From Burkholderiaceae bacterium (GTDB lineage Bacteria; Pseudomonadota; Gammaproteobacteria; Burkholderiales; Burkholderiaceae_C), in the NCBI GenBank assembly GCA_023150375.1, contig JAKLLA010000001.1:310001-374000 (forward strand): DNA of 64,000 nt. The letters run 5' to 3'. The translations under genes were made by a program, and so were the position numbers. The notes below the pieces were generated by a model, which was given only the letters and a program-made list of their open reading frames with translations, was not told the origin of the DNA and did not search any database. Positions within the stretch are counted from its first letter, which is position 1. Every line of letters starts with the position of its first letter. Below are positions 32,446 through 40,862 of this stretch, in pieces.

Positions 32446-33768
32446 TTGACCCCCACGACGATCGGGCTGGCGATGTTCGCCGCCATGCTGCTGGCCATGG
32501 CGCTGCGCGTGCCCATCGCCGCGGCCATGTTCATTCCCGGCGCGCTGGGCTACTGGGCCCTGAGCGGCGAGGCGGCGCTGCTCAACCAGATCAAGGGCTC
32601 GGCGGTGGCCCGGCTGACGGTCTACGACCTGTCGGTGATCCCGCTGTTCCTGCTGATGGGCCAGTTCGCCACCCAGGGCGGGCTGAGTGCAGCGCTGTTC
32701 CGCGCCGCGGCGGCCTGGATCGGGCACATCCGCGGCGGGCTGGGCATGGCCGCGGTGCTGGCCTCGGGCGCCTTCGGTGCGGTCTGCGGCTCGTCGGTGG
32801 CCACCAGCGCGACCATCACCCAGGTGGCCTACCCGGAGATGAAGGCGCACGGCTGGCACGGCCGGCTGTCCACCGCCACGCTGGCCACCGGCGGCACGCT
32901 GGGCATCCTGATCCCGCCCTCGGTGCCGCTGGTGGTCTACGCCATCCTGACCGAGCAGAACATCGCCAAGCTCTTCGCCGCCGCGGTGCTGCCGGGGCTG
33001 CTGGCGATGCTGGGCTACCTCGTCGTGCTGGCGCTGCTGGCACGGCGCCACCCGGACATGGCGCCGGCCAGCCAGCGCGTGCCGCTGCGCGAACGCTGGA
33101 GCCTGCTGTGGGCGATCTGGCCCATCGTCGGCATCTTCGTGGTGGTCTTCGGCGGCATCTACGGCGGCGTGTTCTCGCCCACCGAGGGCGCGGCGGTGGG
33201 CGCCGTCGGCACGCTGCTGGCCGGACTGCTGCAGCGCGAGCTGACCGTGTCGAAGATCGTCACCGCGCTGCTGGGCTGCGCCGAGACCTCGGCGCTGGTG
33301 TTCATGATCTTCCTCGGTGCGGACATGATGAACGCCTCGCTGGCGCTCACCGGCATGCCCGCCGCAGTGGCCGACTGGGTCGGCGGCCTGGCCGTGCCGC
33401 CCTGGCTGATCGTCGCGGCGGTGATGCTGCTCTACGTCGCGCTGGGCTGCGTGATGGACGAGCTGTCGATGCTGCTGCTGACCATCCCGGTGATCTTCCC
33501 GGCCGTGATGGGGCTGGACCTGTTCGGCCTGGTCGGCCAGGAAAAGGCGATCTGGTTCGGCATCCTGGTGCTGATGACGGTCAGCGTGGGCATGATCGTG
33601 CCGCCGGTGGGGCTGAACGTGTACGTGGTCAACAGCCTGGCGCGCGACGTGCCGATGGCCGAGACCTACCGCGGCGTGCTGCCCTTCCTGCTCTGGGACG
33701 CGCTGCGCATGCTGCTGCTGCTGGCCTTCCCGCTGCTGGCGCTGGGCCTGGTGCGGGCGCTGTACTGA
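32446..33768 (+). CDS. TRAP transporter large permease subunit (DctM family)
   Basis: This 440-residue permease has about 12 hydrophobic segments and DctM motifs: RVPIAAAMFIPGALGYW, VIPLFLLMGQFATQGGLSAA, FGAVCGSSVATSATITQVAY, GGTLGILIPPSVPLVVYAIL, FGGIYGGVFSPTEGAAVGA and MIVPPVGLNVYVVNSLARDV. It starts with TTG 32446 behind GAGGCAGAG. It completes the dctPQM operon and uses a sodium or proton gradient for uptake. Confidence 0.93.
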   Translation: MTPTTIGLAMFAAMLLAMALRVPIAAAMFIPGALGYWALSGEAALLNQIKGSAVARLTVYDLSVIPLFLLMGQFATQGGLSAALFRAAAAWIGHIRGGLGMAAVLASGAFGAVCGSSVATSATITQVAYPEMKAHGWHGRLSTATLATGGTLGILIPPSVPLVVYAILTEQNIAKLFAAAVLPGLLAMLGYLVVLALLARRHPDMAPASQRVPLRERWSLLWAIWPIVGIFVVVFGGIYGGVFSPTEGAAVGAVGTLLAGLLQRELTVSKIVTALLGCAETSALVFMIFLGADMMNASLALTGMPAAVADWVGGLAVPPWLIVAAVMLLYVALGCVMDELSMLLLTIPVIFPAVMGLDLFGLVGQEKAIWFGILVLMTVSVGMIVPPVGLNVYVVNSLARDVPMAETYRGVLPFLLWDALRMLLLLAFPLLALGLVRALY

Positions 33769-33811
33769 ATCGACGCGCCGCCCCGCCGGAAGGTGGCCGG
33801 CTGCCGCGCGC

Positions 33812-33825
33812 TTGAACTGGTTCAA
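33812..33825 (+). promoter_or_regulatory. FNR/DNR-type box before the 33.9-kb cytochrome
   Basis: TTGAACTGGTTCAA, identical to the nirS and nirC copies. The centre is about 130 bases before the ATG at 33949, implying a leader of about 89 bases. It separates this cytochrome unit from the TRAP operon. Confidence 0.75.
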
Positions 33826-33948
33826 GGCAGGCGGGGCCCGCCTGTCGGACGCTCGCATCCCGACGCCTCGACCTCGGGGCCGCCCGGCTGCGGTGCCCAT
33901 TCGTGCCGCGGCCCTGCCCCGAACCCTGCCGCTGCTGCCCTGCCCGCG

Positions 33949-34668
33949 ATGCCGATCCCGAACCGCCCCCGTCCCTCCCCGCCGCCGCCGCGGCCCGGCT
34001 GGCGCCGCATCCTGACCCCCTGGCTGCTGATGGCGGCCCTGAGCGGGCTGGGCGCGCCGGCCGGGGCGCAGAACCTCGAGCGCGGCAAGGAGATCAACGC
34101 CACCTGCGCGGGCTGCCACGGCGAGTTCGGCCAGGGCGGCAAGAAGGGCGAGTACCCGCGCCTGGCCGGCCAGCGCGCCGCCCACATCGCCGACCAGCTG
34201 CGCGCCTTCCGGTCCCGCACGCGCATCAACCTGCCGATGTTCCCGTACACGCAGGAGCGCGAACTCTCCGACGAGGACATCGCCGACGTCTCGGCCTACC
34301 TGGCCGCCGTCGACCTGCCCACCGAGTGGCCCACCTTCCGCCCCGAGGACGATGCGCTCACCCGCCTGACCGCGATGGAGAAGGTGATGATCCTGCCGCG
34401 CGCCCCGGGCGATCTGGACAACGGCCGGTCGGTCTACCAGAAGGAATGCGCCGCCTGCCACGCCCGCGACGGCATGGGCCGCGGCAAGTTCCCCCGCCTG
34501 GTCGGCCAGTACACGGCCTACCTGAAGAAGCAGATGGAGGCCTTCGTCAAGGGCGAGCGCTCGCACGACGAGGTCGAGCGGGTGGGCGTGCTCAACCGCC
34601 TGCGCGAGCAGGACATGAACGACGTGCTGGCCTACCTGACGCTGATCCAGGATCCGAAGGCGCGCTGA
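33949..34668 (+). CDS. Diheme cytochrome c (c4-like)
   Basis: This 239-residue exported protein has a long Pro-rich n-region before the signal hydrophobic core (ILTPWLLMAALSGLGAPAGA). There are two class I heme domains: C53-AGC-H57 (INATCAGCHGEFGQGG) with KGEYPRLAGQ, and a second CAACH (QKECAACHARDGMG) with GKFPRLVGQYTAYLKKQM. Distal Met residues are in the NLPMFP and QDMNDV areas. It resembles cytochrome c4 and the diheme protein at 50032-50775, so it could donate electrons to NosZ or NirS. ATG 33949 is chosen as the nearest start to the signal. Confidence 0.9.
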   Translation: MPIPNRPRPSPPPPRPGWRRILTPWLLMAALSGLGAPAGAQNLERGKEINATCAGCHGEFGQGGKKGEYPRLAGQRAAHIADQLRAFRSRTRINLPMFPYTQERELSDEDIADVSAYLAAVDLPTEWPTFRPEDDALTRLTAMEKVMILPRAPGDLDNGRSVYQKECAACHARDGMGRGKFPRLVGQYTAYLKKQMEAFVKGERSHDEVERVGVLNRLREQDMNDVLAYLTLIQDPKAR

Positions 34669-34720
34669 ACACCTCGCCGCCCTGCCCGACCCGCACACCG
34701 CCTGCTCACCGCCTGCCGCC

Positions 34721-35305
34721 ATGCCCACCCTCGCCCCCCTCCTGCTGCGCCCGGCCCGCCCCGCCCGACACGCCACCCTGCGCGGCCTGGCCGCCGGCCT
34801 GACCCTGGGCAGCCTGCTCGGCCTGACCGTCTGGCTGCTGGCCGGCCACGCCCCGGCGCGCGCGCAGCCGGCGCCTGCCGCAGCATCGGCCGCCGCCGAC
34901 CGCGACCTGCCGGTGCACGAGGCCGCCCGGGCCGGCCGCCGCGCCGAGCTGGAGGCGCTGCTGCGCGCCACGCCGGCCCTGCGCGACCTGCGCAACAGCC
35001 TGGGCGCCACGCCGCTGCACCTGGCGGCGCTGAACGAGGACCCCGGGCCGCTGCAGGCCCTGATCGCCGCCGGAGCGAACCCCAACGCCCGCGACGGCGA
35101 GGGCCGCACCCCGCTGCACATGGCCGCGTTCGCCACGCGCACCGCCAACGCCCGGCTGCTGCTGCGTGCCGGCGCCGACCCGCTGCTGAAGACCGATGCC
35201 GGCCGCGACGTGCTGAGCATGGCGCGACGCGTGCGGGCCGACGAGCTGGCCGGCGAGGTCTCGCTGTGGATCCTGAAGGGCTGCACGCCCGCCAGGCCCT
35301 GCTGA
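34721..35305 (+). CDS. Exported ankyrin-repeat protein
   Basis: This 194-residue protein has an N-terminal membrane or signal segment (about 20-45: LRGLAAGLTLGSLLGLTVWL) followed by about three ankyrin repeats: LPVHEAARAGRRAELEALLR, GATPLHLAALNEDPGPLQAL and GRTPLHMAAFATRTANARLL. It ends in a short Cys-containing tail. It sits 52 bases after the diheme cytochrome and 48 bases before the DUF411 gene, probably in one transcript. Periplasmic ankyrin proteins often help peroxidases or maturation systems; the role here is not known. Confidence 0.82.
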   Translation: MPTLAPLLLRPARPARHATLRGLAAGLTLGSLLGLTVWLLAGHAPARAQPAPAAASAAADRDLPVHEAARAGRRAELEALLRATPALRDLRNSLGATPLHLAALNEDPGPLQALIAAGANPNARDGEGRTPLHMAAFATRTANARLLLRAGADPLLKTDAGRDVLSMARRVRADELAGEVSLWILKGCTPARPC

Positions 35306-35353
35306 GCCGCCACCGGCGGCCCCGCCTCGAACGGACCCACCGGGAGCGTGACG

Positions 35354-36016
35354 ATGCCCCTTCCTGCCTTCCTCCCCGCCCGCCCGGCCGCGCTGCGCCT
35401 CGGGCTGCGCCGCCTGCTGCCGCTGTGGCTCACCCTGGCGGCCGCGGCCACCGGCCTGGCGCTGGGCAGCGCCACCGCGCGGGCCGAGCCGGCCGTGCTG
35501 CCGGCCACGGCCGCCGCCCCCGCTGTCGAATCCGCGGCCGAATCCGCCCCCGCGGCGGCGGCCGTGGCGCCGCGCGCCGACCTGCCGCCGGTCACCGTCT
35601 ACGCCCCCAGCCCCTGCCTGGCCTGCATCGACTGGGCCGAGCACCTGCGCCGCCATGGCTTCACGGTGACGCTGCAGGACCAGCCGCTGGCCGAGATGCC
35701 GCGCATCAAGCGCTGGCTGAACGTGCCCAGCGCGCTGGAATCGGTGCACACCGCCCGGGTGGGGCCCTACTTCGTCGAGGGCCACGTGCCGGCCGGGGAC
35801 ATCCTGACCCTGCTGAAGGAGCAGCCCCGGGCCCGCGGCCTGGCGGTGCCCGGCCTGCCGCGCGGCGCCCCCGGCCGGGAGAGCTACAACCCGATCTGCG
35901 ACACCGCCTGCACCATTCTGGACAACGCCTCGGCCGAGCCGGTGGTGCGCCGCGAGGCCTTCGTCACCCTGCTGGTGGGGCGCGACGGCCGCACGAGCAT
36001 CTGGGCCCGGCACTGA
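35354..36016 (+). CDS. DUF411 metal-binding protein
   Basis: This 220-residue exported protein has a signal segment (about 20-45), an Ala-rich linker, then a DUF411 domain: VTVYAPSPCLACIDWAEHLR (CxxC-type metal site), GFTVTLQDQPLAEMPRIKRW, ESVHTARVGPYFVEGHVPAG and DILTLLKEQP. DUF411 proteins are linked to copper handling. A second Cys pair occurs near the end (PICDTACTILD), which is not standard. ATG 35354 is supported by GGGAG 7 bases upstream. It converges with the long nos operon and may supply copper for NosZ. Confidence 0.85.
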   Translation: MPLPAFLPARPAALRLGLRRLLPLWLTLAAAATGLALGSATARAEPAVLPATAAAPAVESAAESAPAAAAVAPRADLPPVTVYAPSPCLACIDWAEHLRRHGFTVTLQDQPLAEMPRIKRWLNVPSALESVHTARVGPYFVEGHVPAGDILTLLKEQPRARGLAVPGLPRGAPGRESYNPICDTACTILDNASAEPVVRREAFVTLLVGRDGRTSIWARH

Positions 36017-36026
36017 GCCGCGCCGA

Positions 36027-36044
36027 GCGGCGCCGAGGCGCCGC
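36027..36044. terminator. Hairpin between convergent DUF411 and FAD oxidoreductase genes
   Basis: GCGGCGCC-GA-GGCGCCGC lies 11 bases after the DUF411 stop. It is followed by a tandem GGGCGGGCCT duplication (36050-36074 area). No T-run. Confidence 0.35.
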
Positions 36045-36073
36045 ACCACGGGCGGGCCTAGGACGGGCGGGCC

Positions 36074-37513
36074 TCAGCCCGCCGCGATGCCCAGGCGCGC
36101 AGCCAGCAGCGCGCGGGCCCATTGCAGGTCCTCGCCGCGCGGCTGCGGGTTGTCGACCTGGCGCTGGGTCTGCACGATGACGCCGTCGCCGCGCAGGCGG
36201 TAGTGGCTGTCGATGCGCAGCTGCTCGGCCGGGTCGGCATCGAGCCAGACATGGCACTGGCTGGCGGGCAGCATCTCGGCGGCCGACGGCGCCGGGCGGT
36301 CCAGCGCCGCGGCCAGGATCTGCCGCGCCGCCGCGTGGCCCAGCTCGGCGGCGATCTGCGCGGTCTTGGGGTAGGCGCCGAAGAGGATCGACACGCGGTC
36401 GAGCAGGTCGCCGGCCAGGAAGATGCGCGCATCCCGCGGCGAGCGCAGGGTGGCCGCATCCACCGCGGCCCAGCGGCTGGGCCGGCCGTCCGGTCCCTGC
36501 GCGAGCAGCCCGGCCTGCGCCGCCAGCGGGCCGGCGCCCATCGGCGGCAGCAGCAGGGCGTGGTCGAAGCGCCACTCGCCGTCGTCGACCTGCACCGTCT
36601 TCGCCCAGGGGTCGACGCGGCGCACCTCGCTGTAGGGGCGGTGCTCGATCAAGCCGCGCCAGCGCTCGGCGAACAGCCGGGTGTAGCGCGGCATGCCGGC
36701 CCCGGCATCGAGCAGGGTGATGCGCGCCTTCAGGCCACGCGCGCGGATCCAGCCGGCCAGCAGCACCGCGCGCTCGTAGGGCGCCGGCGGGCAGCGGTAG
36801 GGCGGCGGCGGCACGGTGAGCAGCAGCTCGCCGCCCGCGAAGGCCTGCAGGCCCTGCTGCAGGCGGTCCAGCTCGTCGGCCTGGAAGCCGGCTGGGAAGC
36901 GCTGCCGCGCCTCGGCCTGCGCGCGGGCATCGCCGCCGTACCAGGCCGCATCGTCACTGCTCGCGCCGCTGGCCAGCAGCAGCCAGTCGTAGTCCAGCAC
37001 GCCGGCACTGCTGTGCACGCGGCGCCGCCCGGGGTCGAGGGCCTGCACCTCGGCGGCCACGAAGCGCGCGCCCTGGGCCTGCACATGGGTGGCCAGGTCG
37101 ACGCGCGGCAGGCGCTCGGGCCCCTGCCCGGCCAGCCAGGCGCTGCTCAGCGGCAGGGCGCGGAACTGCGCCTGCCGGTCCACCAGGGTCACGTCCAGCG
37201 CCGCACCGGCCTGCCGCAGCGTCTGCAGCGCGGCCAGCGCCGCCCAGCCGGCACCGACGATCACCAGCCGCGGCCGGGCCCCTCGCAGCGCCGGGGCGAC
37301 GCCGGACGCGGCGGCCGCCGCCTGGCCGGGGGCCTCGGCCCGCGCCGGGCCCGACCCGAGGCCGCCCCCCGTGCCCAGCGCGGCCAGGCCGGCCAGCCGG
37401 ACCAGGGCGTCGCGGCGGCGCGGTCCGGCCGGGACGGCGACGGCCGGGGGCGCGGCGGCTTCTGCGGCGGTGACCGCCGGCGGGGCGGCGGCGGGCCGGC
37501 CGGGGCGCGTCAT
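36074..37513 (-). CDS. FAD-dependent oxidoreductase, FccB-like, Tat-exported
   Basis: This 479-residue flavoprotein resembles the sulfide dehydrogenase flavoprotein/NAD(FAD)-dependent group. A twin-arginine pair in AGPRRRDALVRLAGLAALG suggests Tat export. The FAD motif is RLVIVGAGWAALAALQTLR near 82-100. Later segments are DYDWLLLASGASSDDAAWYG, LLLTVPPPPYRCPPAPYERA (FccB-like, with one Cys) and DARIFLAGDLLDRV. It is the last gene of the minus-strand nos operon; its ATG overlaps the SCO gene stop by one base. The electron acceptor and substrate are unknown; reduction of the nos copper chaperones or sulfide oxidation are possibilities. Confidence 0.8.
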   Translation of the reverse strand: MTRPGRPAAAPPAVTAAEAAAPPAVAVPAGPRRRDALVRLAGLAALGTGGGLGSGPARAEAPGQAAAAASGVAPALRGARPRLVIVGAGWAALAALQTLRQAGAALDVTLVDRQAQFRALPLSSAWLAGQGPERLPRVDLATHVQAQGARFVAAEVQALDPGRRRVHSSAGVLDYDWLLLASGASSDDAAWYGGDARAQAEARQRFPAGFQADELDRLQQGLQAFAGGELLLTVPPPPYRCPPAPYERAVLLAGWIRARGLKARITLLDAGAGMPRYTRLFAERWRGLIEHRPYSEVRRVDPWAKTVQVDDGEWRFDHALLLPPMGAGPLAAQAGLLAQGPDGRPSRWAAVDAATLRSPRDARIFLAGDLLDRVSILFGAYPKTAQIAAELGHAAARQILAAALDRPAPSAAEMLPASQCHVWLDADPAEQLRIDSHYRLRGDGVIVQTQRQVDNPQPRGEDLQWARALLAARLGIAAG

Positions 37514-38157
37514 CAGCGCGGCTCCGCGTCCATCCAGCGCGTGATGCGCTGCACCAGCTGGTCGACCGGGGTGCCGTAGCCGAAGCGGGTCAGCAGCTGG
37601 CCGTCCGGGCCGACCAGGAACATGCCGGCGCTGTGGTCCACGGTGTAGGCACCGGGGGCGGCGCCGGGCTCGCGCACGATGCGGTAGCTGACGCCGAAGG
37701 CCTCGGTGGCGCGGGCCAGCAGCATCTCGCTGCCGGTCAGGCCGAGGAGGCGGGCATCGAAGGCGCGGGTGTACTCGGCCAGCACCGGCAGCGTGTCACG
37801 CTGCGGGTCGACGCTGACGAAGATCGGCTGCAGCCGCGCGGCGCGCTCGCCCAGCGCGGCCAGCACCTGCTGCATCTCGAGCATCGTGGTGGGGCAGACG
37901 TCGGGACAGGAGACGTAGCCGAAGGCGACCAGCTGGTAGCGGCCGTGGAAGTCGGTGGCCATCAGCGCGCGGCCACCTGGGCCCTGCAGGATCCAGCGCG
38001 GCACGCGGCGCGGCGCCTGGGCGCTGGCCTCGGGCTCGTCGACCACGGCCGGTGCGACGCTGACATGGCCGGGCGACTGCGCCAGGGCGGCGCTGCAGGC
38101 CAGCGAGCCCAGCAGCGCGGCAAGGTGGCGGACCGGGGGGAACGCAGGGGCAGCCAT
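37513..38157 (-). CDS. SCO1/SenC-family copper chaperone
   Basis: This 214-residue exported thioredoxin-fold protein has the SCO motif C84-P-D-V-C88-P (YVSCPDVCPTTMLEMQQVL) and the copper-ligand His in AYTVDHSAGMFLV. The signal sequence precedes QSPGHV. SCO proteins deliver copper to CuA sites; NosZ has a CuA domain, and the location at the end of the nos operon suggests that target. I start it at ATG 38157, because the larger frame upstream is the shadow of other genes. The stop of the preceding 139-residue gene lies 3 bases before this start. Confidence 0.9.
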   Translation of the reverse strand: MAAPAFPPVRHLAALLGSLACSAALAQSPGHVSVAPAVVDEPEASAQAPRRVPRWILQGPGGRALMATDFHGRYQLVAFGYVSCPDVCPTTMLEMQQVLAALGERAARLQPIFVSVDPQRDTLPVLAEYTRAFDARLLGLTGSEMLLARATEAFGVSYRIVREPGAAPGAYTVDHSAGMFLVGPDGQLLTRFGYGTPVDQLVQRITRWMDAEPR

Positions 38158-38159
38158 GG

Positions 38160-38579
38160 TCACTGCCCTGCGGGCTGGGCCGGCAGCACCACCTGCAGGC
38201 GCGGGGCCAGGCGCTCCAGCCGGGCCAGCCGCTGCGCGGGCGCGTCGCAGACCTGGCCCGGCCGGGTCGCGGCCAGGAAGGCCTGCTGGGTGCCGTCGTC
38301 GAAGGCGCTGCCGTAGCGGGCGGTCTTGGGCGCATGGGCCAGCATCAGGGCCTTGGCGCGGCGCGCCGCGGCGCCGTCCTGGCAGGCCAGCGCCTCGCCG
38401 TTGAGCTGGGCGAGCTCGCCGATCTCCGGCAGGCCGGGGGCAGCAGCGGCCGGGGCGGGCTGGGCGGCGACCGGGCCGCACAGGGCGATCGTGCCGGCCA
38501 GCAGCAGCGCCGCGCGCCGGAGGGAGCCCCTGGGCCGGGCCGGGGTCGTGGCAAGGGGGGGAAGGTACGGCGGGTTCAT
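38160..38579 (-). CDS. Small exported protein of the nos operon, unknown function
   Basis: A 139-residue product from ATG 38579, overlapping the second nosD stop as ATGA. It has a signal sequence (RRAALLLAGTIALCGPVAAQ) and a compact mature part with two Cys (LACQDGA and QVCDAPAQRL) and a GSAFDDGTQQAFLAA segment. I do not recognise the family. The two Cys could form a disulfide. It lies between nosD2 and a SCO copper chaperone, so a periplasmic role in copper delivery or NosZ assembly is plausible but inferred only from position. Confidence 0.7.
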   Translation of the reverse strand: MNPPYLPPLATTPARPRGSLRRAALLLAGTIALCGPVAAQPAPAAAAPGLPEIGELAQLNGEALACQDGAAARRAKALMLAHAPKTARYGSAFDDGTQQAFLAATRPGQVCDAPAQRLARLERLAPRLQVVLPAQPAGQ

Positions 38580-39952
38580 GAACGGGACTCTCCGGAAGGG
38601 GTCGGCAGGGTCGACGGGGGCGGCGGCTCGGCGGCACGCAGGCGCGGCCGCGGGTCGATCAGCACCCGGTAGGGCGAGGTGAAGGGGGCCAGGCGCTCGA
38701 GGAAGTCGAGCAGTTCGAGCGCCGGGCTGTTGCGGAAGAAGGTGGCCATCGGCGTTTCCATCCAGAGGCGGTCGGCGAAGAGCAACACCTCGTGCGGGGT
38801 GTCGCCGAAGCCGTCGCCGTCGCGGTCGAAGCCCTGGTACTCGTCCCAGTGGTTGCCCTGCCAGCGGTGCGCCGCCCCGGCGCCCGGCGCGCTGATGGCC
38901 ACCGTGGTCAGGTTGGCGCTGTAGCGGTTGTCCTGAAACTGGTCGGCACCGGCCTCGCCGTAGAAGAACATGCCGATCAGGTTGTGCGCGAAGTGGTTGC
39001 CGCGGATCTGCAGGCCACCGCGCCCCTCGACGCCGGCGTCGAGCTTCAGGCCGACGGCGCAGTGCAGCAGTTCGTTGCCTTCGATCAGGCTGTCCGGGCT
39101 CTCCTTGAGCACGATGCCCGCGCCGCCGTCGGTCAGCGCATGCGCCACGCGGTTGCCGCGCAGCTGCAGCCCGGGTGAGTAGAGCACCACGATGCCGGTG
39201 CCGGTGCGCTCGAGCTGGTTGCCCTCGGCGCGCAGGCGCGGCGAGAACACCGCATGCAGGCCGTAGCGGCCGTCCTCGAAGCGGTTGCCGCGCAGCAGGT
39301 TGTCCGGCGAGTTGATCAGCGTGAGGTCGCGGCCGCGCTGGAAGTGGTTGTCCTCGATGCGGTTGTGAGGGCTGTTCCACAGCCGCAGCGCATCGCCGCG
39401 CATGCCCGGCGCCAGCGCCTTGCCGCGCACCCGGTTGCCGCGCAGCAGGCTGCGCCGGGCGCCCTGCAGCACGAAGCCGAACAGCACGTCGTCGAGCCGG
39501 TTGTCCTCCACGACATGGCCCTCGCCCTGCAGGCGCAGGCCGGCATCGATGCGGTCCTGCGAGTCGCCGCTGCCGCGCAGCAGCAGGCCGCGCAGGGTGA
39601 CGCCATCGGCGGCCACCTCCAGCACGCTGCCCTGGCCGTCGCCCTCGATCACCGCCTGGCCGCCGCCTTCGAGGCGCATCGGCCGGGTGATGCGCGCCGG
39701 CCCCTGGTAGCGCCCGGGCGCCAGCCGCAGCGTCGCGCCGGTCGGGGTGGCTTCCAGCAGCGGCTGCAAGGGCTGCAGCGCGGTCGGCGCCGGTCGCGGC
39801 CCCGGCGCCTGCACCGCCGCGCGCGAGGCGCCCAGCAGCAGGCCCAGGGCCAGCAGCACCCAGCCGGCCAGGCCCAGCGGCGTCAGACCGGCCAGGCCCG
39901 GCGACCGCCGCGCGTCGCGCAGCCTTCGGAAGGGACCGGTTCGCGTCGGCAT
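38576..39952 (-). CDS. Second NosD-like CASH-domain protein
   Basis: This 458-residue right-handed beta-helix protein is a paralogue of the NosD at 47543-48949. Shared features are a start in the 70-90 range with LEATPTGATLRLAPGRYQGP, beta-helix rungs (DAGLRLQGEGHVVEDNRLDD, SLIEGNELLHCAVGLK), NHWDEYQGFDRDGDGFGDTP and the C-terminal LELLDFLERLAPFTSPY. It has a hydrophobic N-terminal segment (LAGWVLLALGLLLGA) for export or anchoring. NosD assists copper cluster assembly in NosZ together with NosF and NosY. A second copy in the same operon is unusual. It lies 9 bases after the BASS transporter gene. Confidence 0.88.
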   Translation of the reverse strand: MPTRTGPFRRLRDARRSPGLAGLTPLGLAGWVLLALGLLLGASRAAVQAPGPRPAPTALQPLQPLLEATPTGATLRLAPGRYQGPARITRPMRLEGGGQAVIEGDGQGSVLEVAADGVTLRGLLLRGSGDSQDRIDAGLRLQGEGHVVEDNRLDDVLFGFVLQGARRSLLRGNRVRGKALAPGMRGDALRLWNSPHNRIEDNHFQRGRDLTLINSPDNLLRGNRFEDGRYGLHAVFSPRLRAEGNQLERTGTGIVVLYSPGLQLRGNRVAHALTDGGAGIVLKESPDSLIEGNELLHCAVGLKLDAGVEGRGGLQIRGNHFAHNLIGMFFYGEAGADQFQDNRYSANLTTVAISAPGAGAAHRWQGNHWDEYQGFDRDGDGFGDTPHEVLLFADRLWMETPMATFFRNSPALELLDFLERLAPFTSPYRVLIDPRPRLRAAEPPPPSTLPTPSGESRS

Positions 39953-39961
39953 GGCCGGGCC

Positions 39962-40849
39962 TCAGGCGCCCTGCCCCGCGTCGGCCGACGCCCGGCCGCG
40001 GCGGCGCATCAGCAGCACGAAGGCGATCGCCCCGCCGTTCATCAGCAGGGCGTAGACCACGCTGGGCACGCTCATGGCCGGGTTGCGCAGCAGCTCCACG
40101 CACACGAAGATGCCCAGCGCCGAGTTCTGCAGGCCGCACTCGGTGGCCACCGCGATGCGCTCGGGTCGGGCCAGCCCGGCCGGCGCGCCCAGCGCCCAGG
40201 CACCGCCCAGCACCGCGGCGTTCAGCAGCAGCGCGGCCAGGCCGACCTGGCCCAGGTGGGCCTGCAGCACCTGGCGCTGCGACCAGAAGGTGGCCAGCAC
40301 GATGAGCAGGAACAGCCCGGTGGCCACCCGCCCGGCCACCGGCACGAGGCGCTGCACCCGCCGCGGCTGCCAGGCACGCAGCGCCATGCCCAGCAGCACC
40401 GGCAGCGTGGTCAGCGCGAAGACGCTGCGCACCATCTGCGCCAGCGGCAGCTCCACCGTCAGCGCACGGCCCTGGAAGTGCTGCAGCGCGGCGTCCAGCC
40501 ACAGCGGCAGGCTGAGCATGGCGGCAATGCTGCTCAGCGCCGTCAGCGTGATCGACAGCGCCACGTTGCCGGCTGCCAGGTGGGTCAGCAGGCCCGCGCT
40601 GACGCCGCCCGGGCAGGCCGCCAGCACCATCAGCCCCACCGCCATCACCGGCTCGAGGCCGACGCCGCGCGCCACGCCCCAGGCCAGCAGCGGCAGCATC
40701 AGCATCTGCCCGGCCAGTCCGAGGGCCAGCGCGCGCGGACGGCGCAGCACGGCGCGGAAGTCGGCCAGCTGCAGCGTCAGCCCCAGGTACAGCATGATGA
40801 AGGCCAGGGCCAGCGGCAGCAGCACGCCGGTGACGGTGGCAGCGTTCAT
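39962..40849 (-). CDS. BASS-family (bile acid:sodium symporter-like) transporter
   Basis: This 295-residue membrane protein has about nine hydrophobic helices and the family pattern GLTLQLADFRAVLRRPRALA, VLAACPGGVSAGLLTHLAAG (with the crossover NVALS) and IAVATECGLQNSALGIFVCV. These transporters carry organic anions with sodium. It is placed between menA and nosD2; the substrate is unknown and no link to nitrous oxide reduction is established. Confidence 0.85.
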   Translation of the reverse strand: MNAATVTGVLLPLALAFIMLYLGLTLQLADFRAVLRRPRALALGLAGQMLMLPLLAWGVARGVGLEPVMAVGLMVLAACPGGVSAGLLTHLAAGNVALSITLTALSSIAAMLSLPLWLDAALQHFQGRALTVELPLAQMVRSVFALTTLPVLLGMALRAWQPRRVQRLVPVAGRVATGLFLLIVLATFWSQRQVLQAHLGQVGLAALLLNAAVLGGAWALGAPAGLARPERIAVATECGLQNSALGIFVCVELLRNPAMSVPSVVYALLMNGGAIAFVLLMRRRGRASADAGQGA

Positions 40850-40862
40850 CGTCGCGCCCGGG

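Noticed and set aside
32104-35595. 1163-residue open frame on the minus strand over dctQM, the cytochrome and the DUF411 gene
   Set aside because: Low-complexity translation (runs of His-Gln-Arg and Ala-Gly) and it spans several well-identified plus-strand genes and their promoters.
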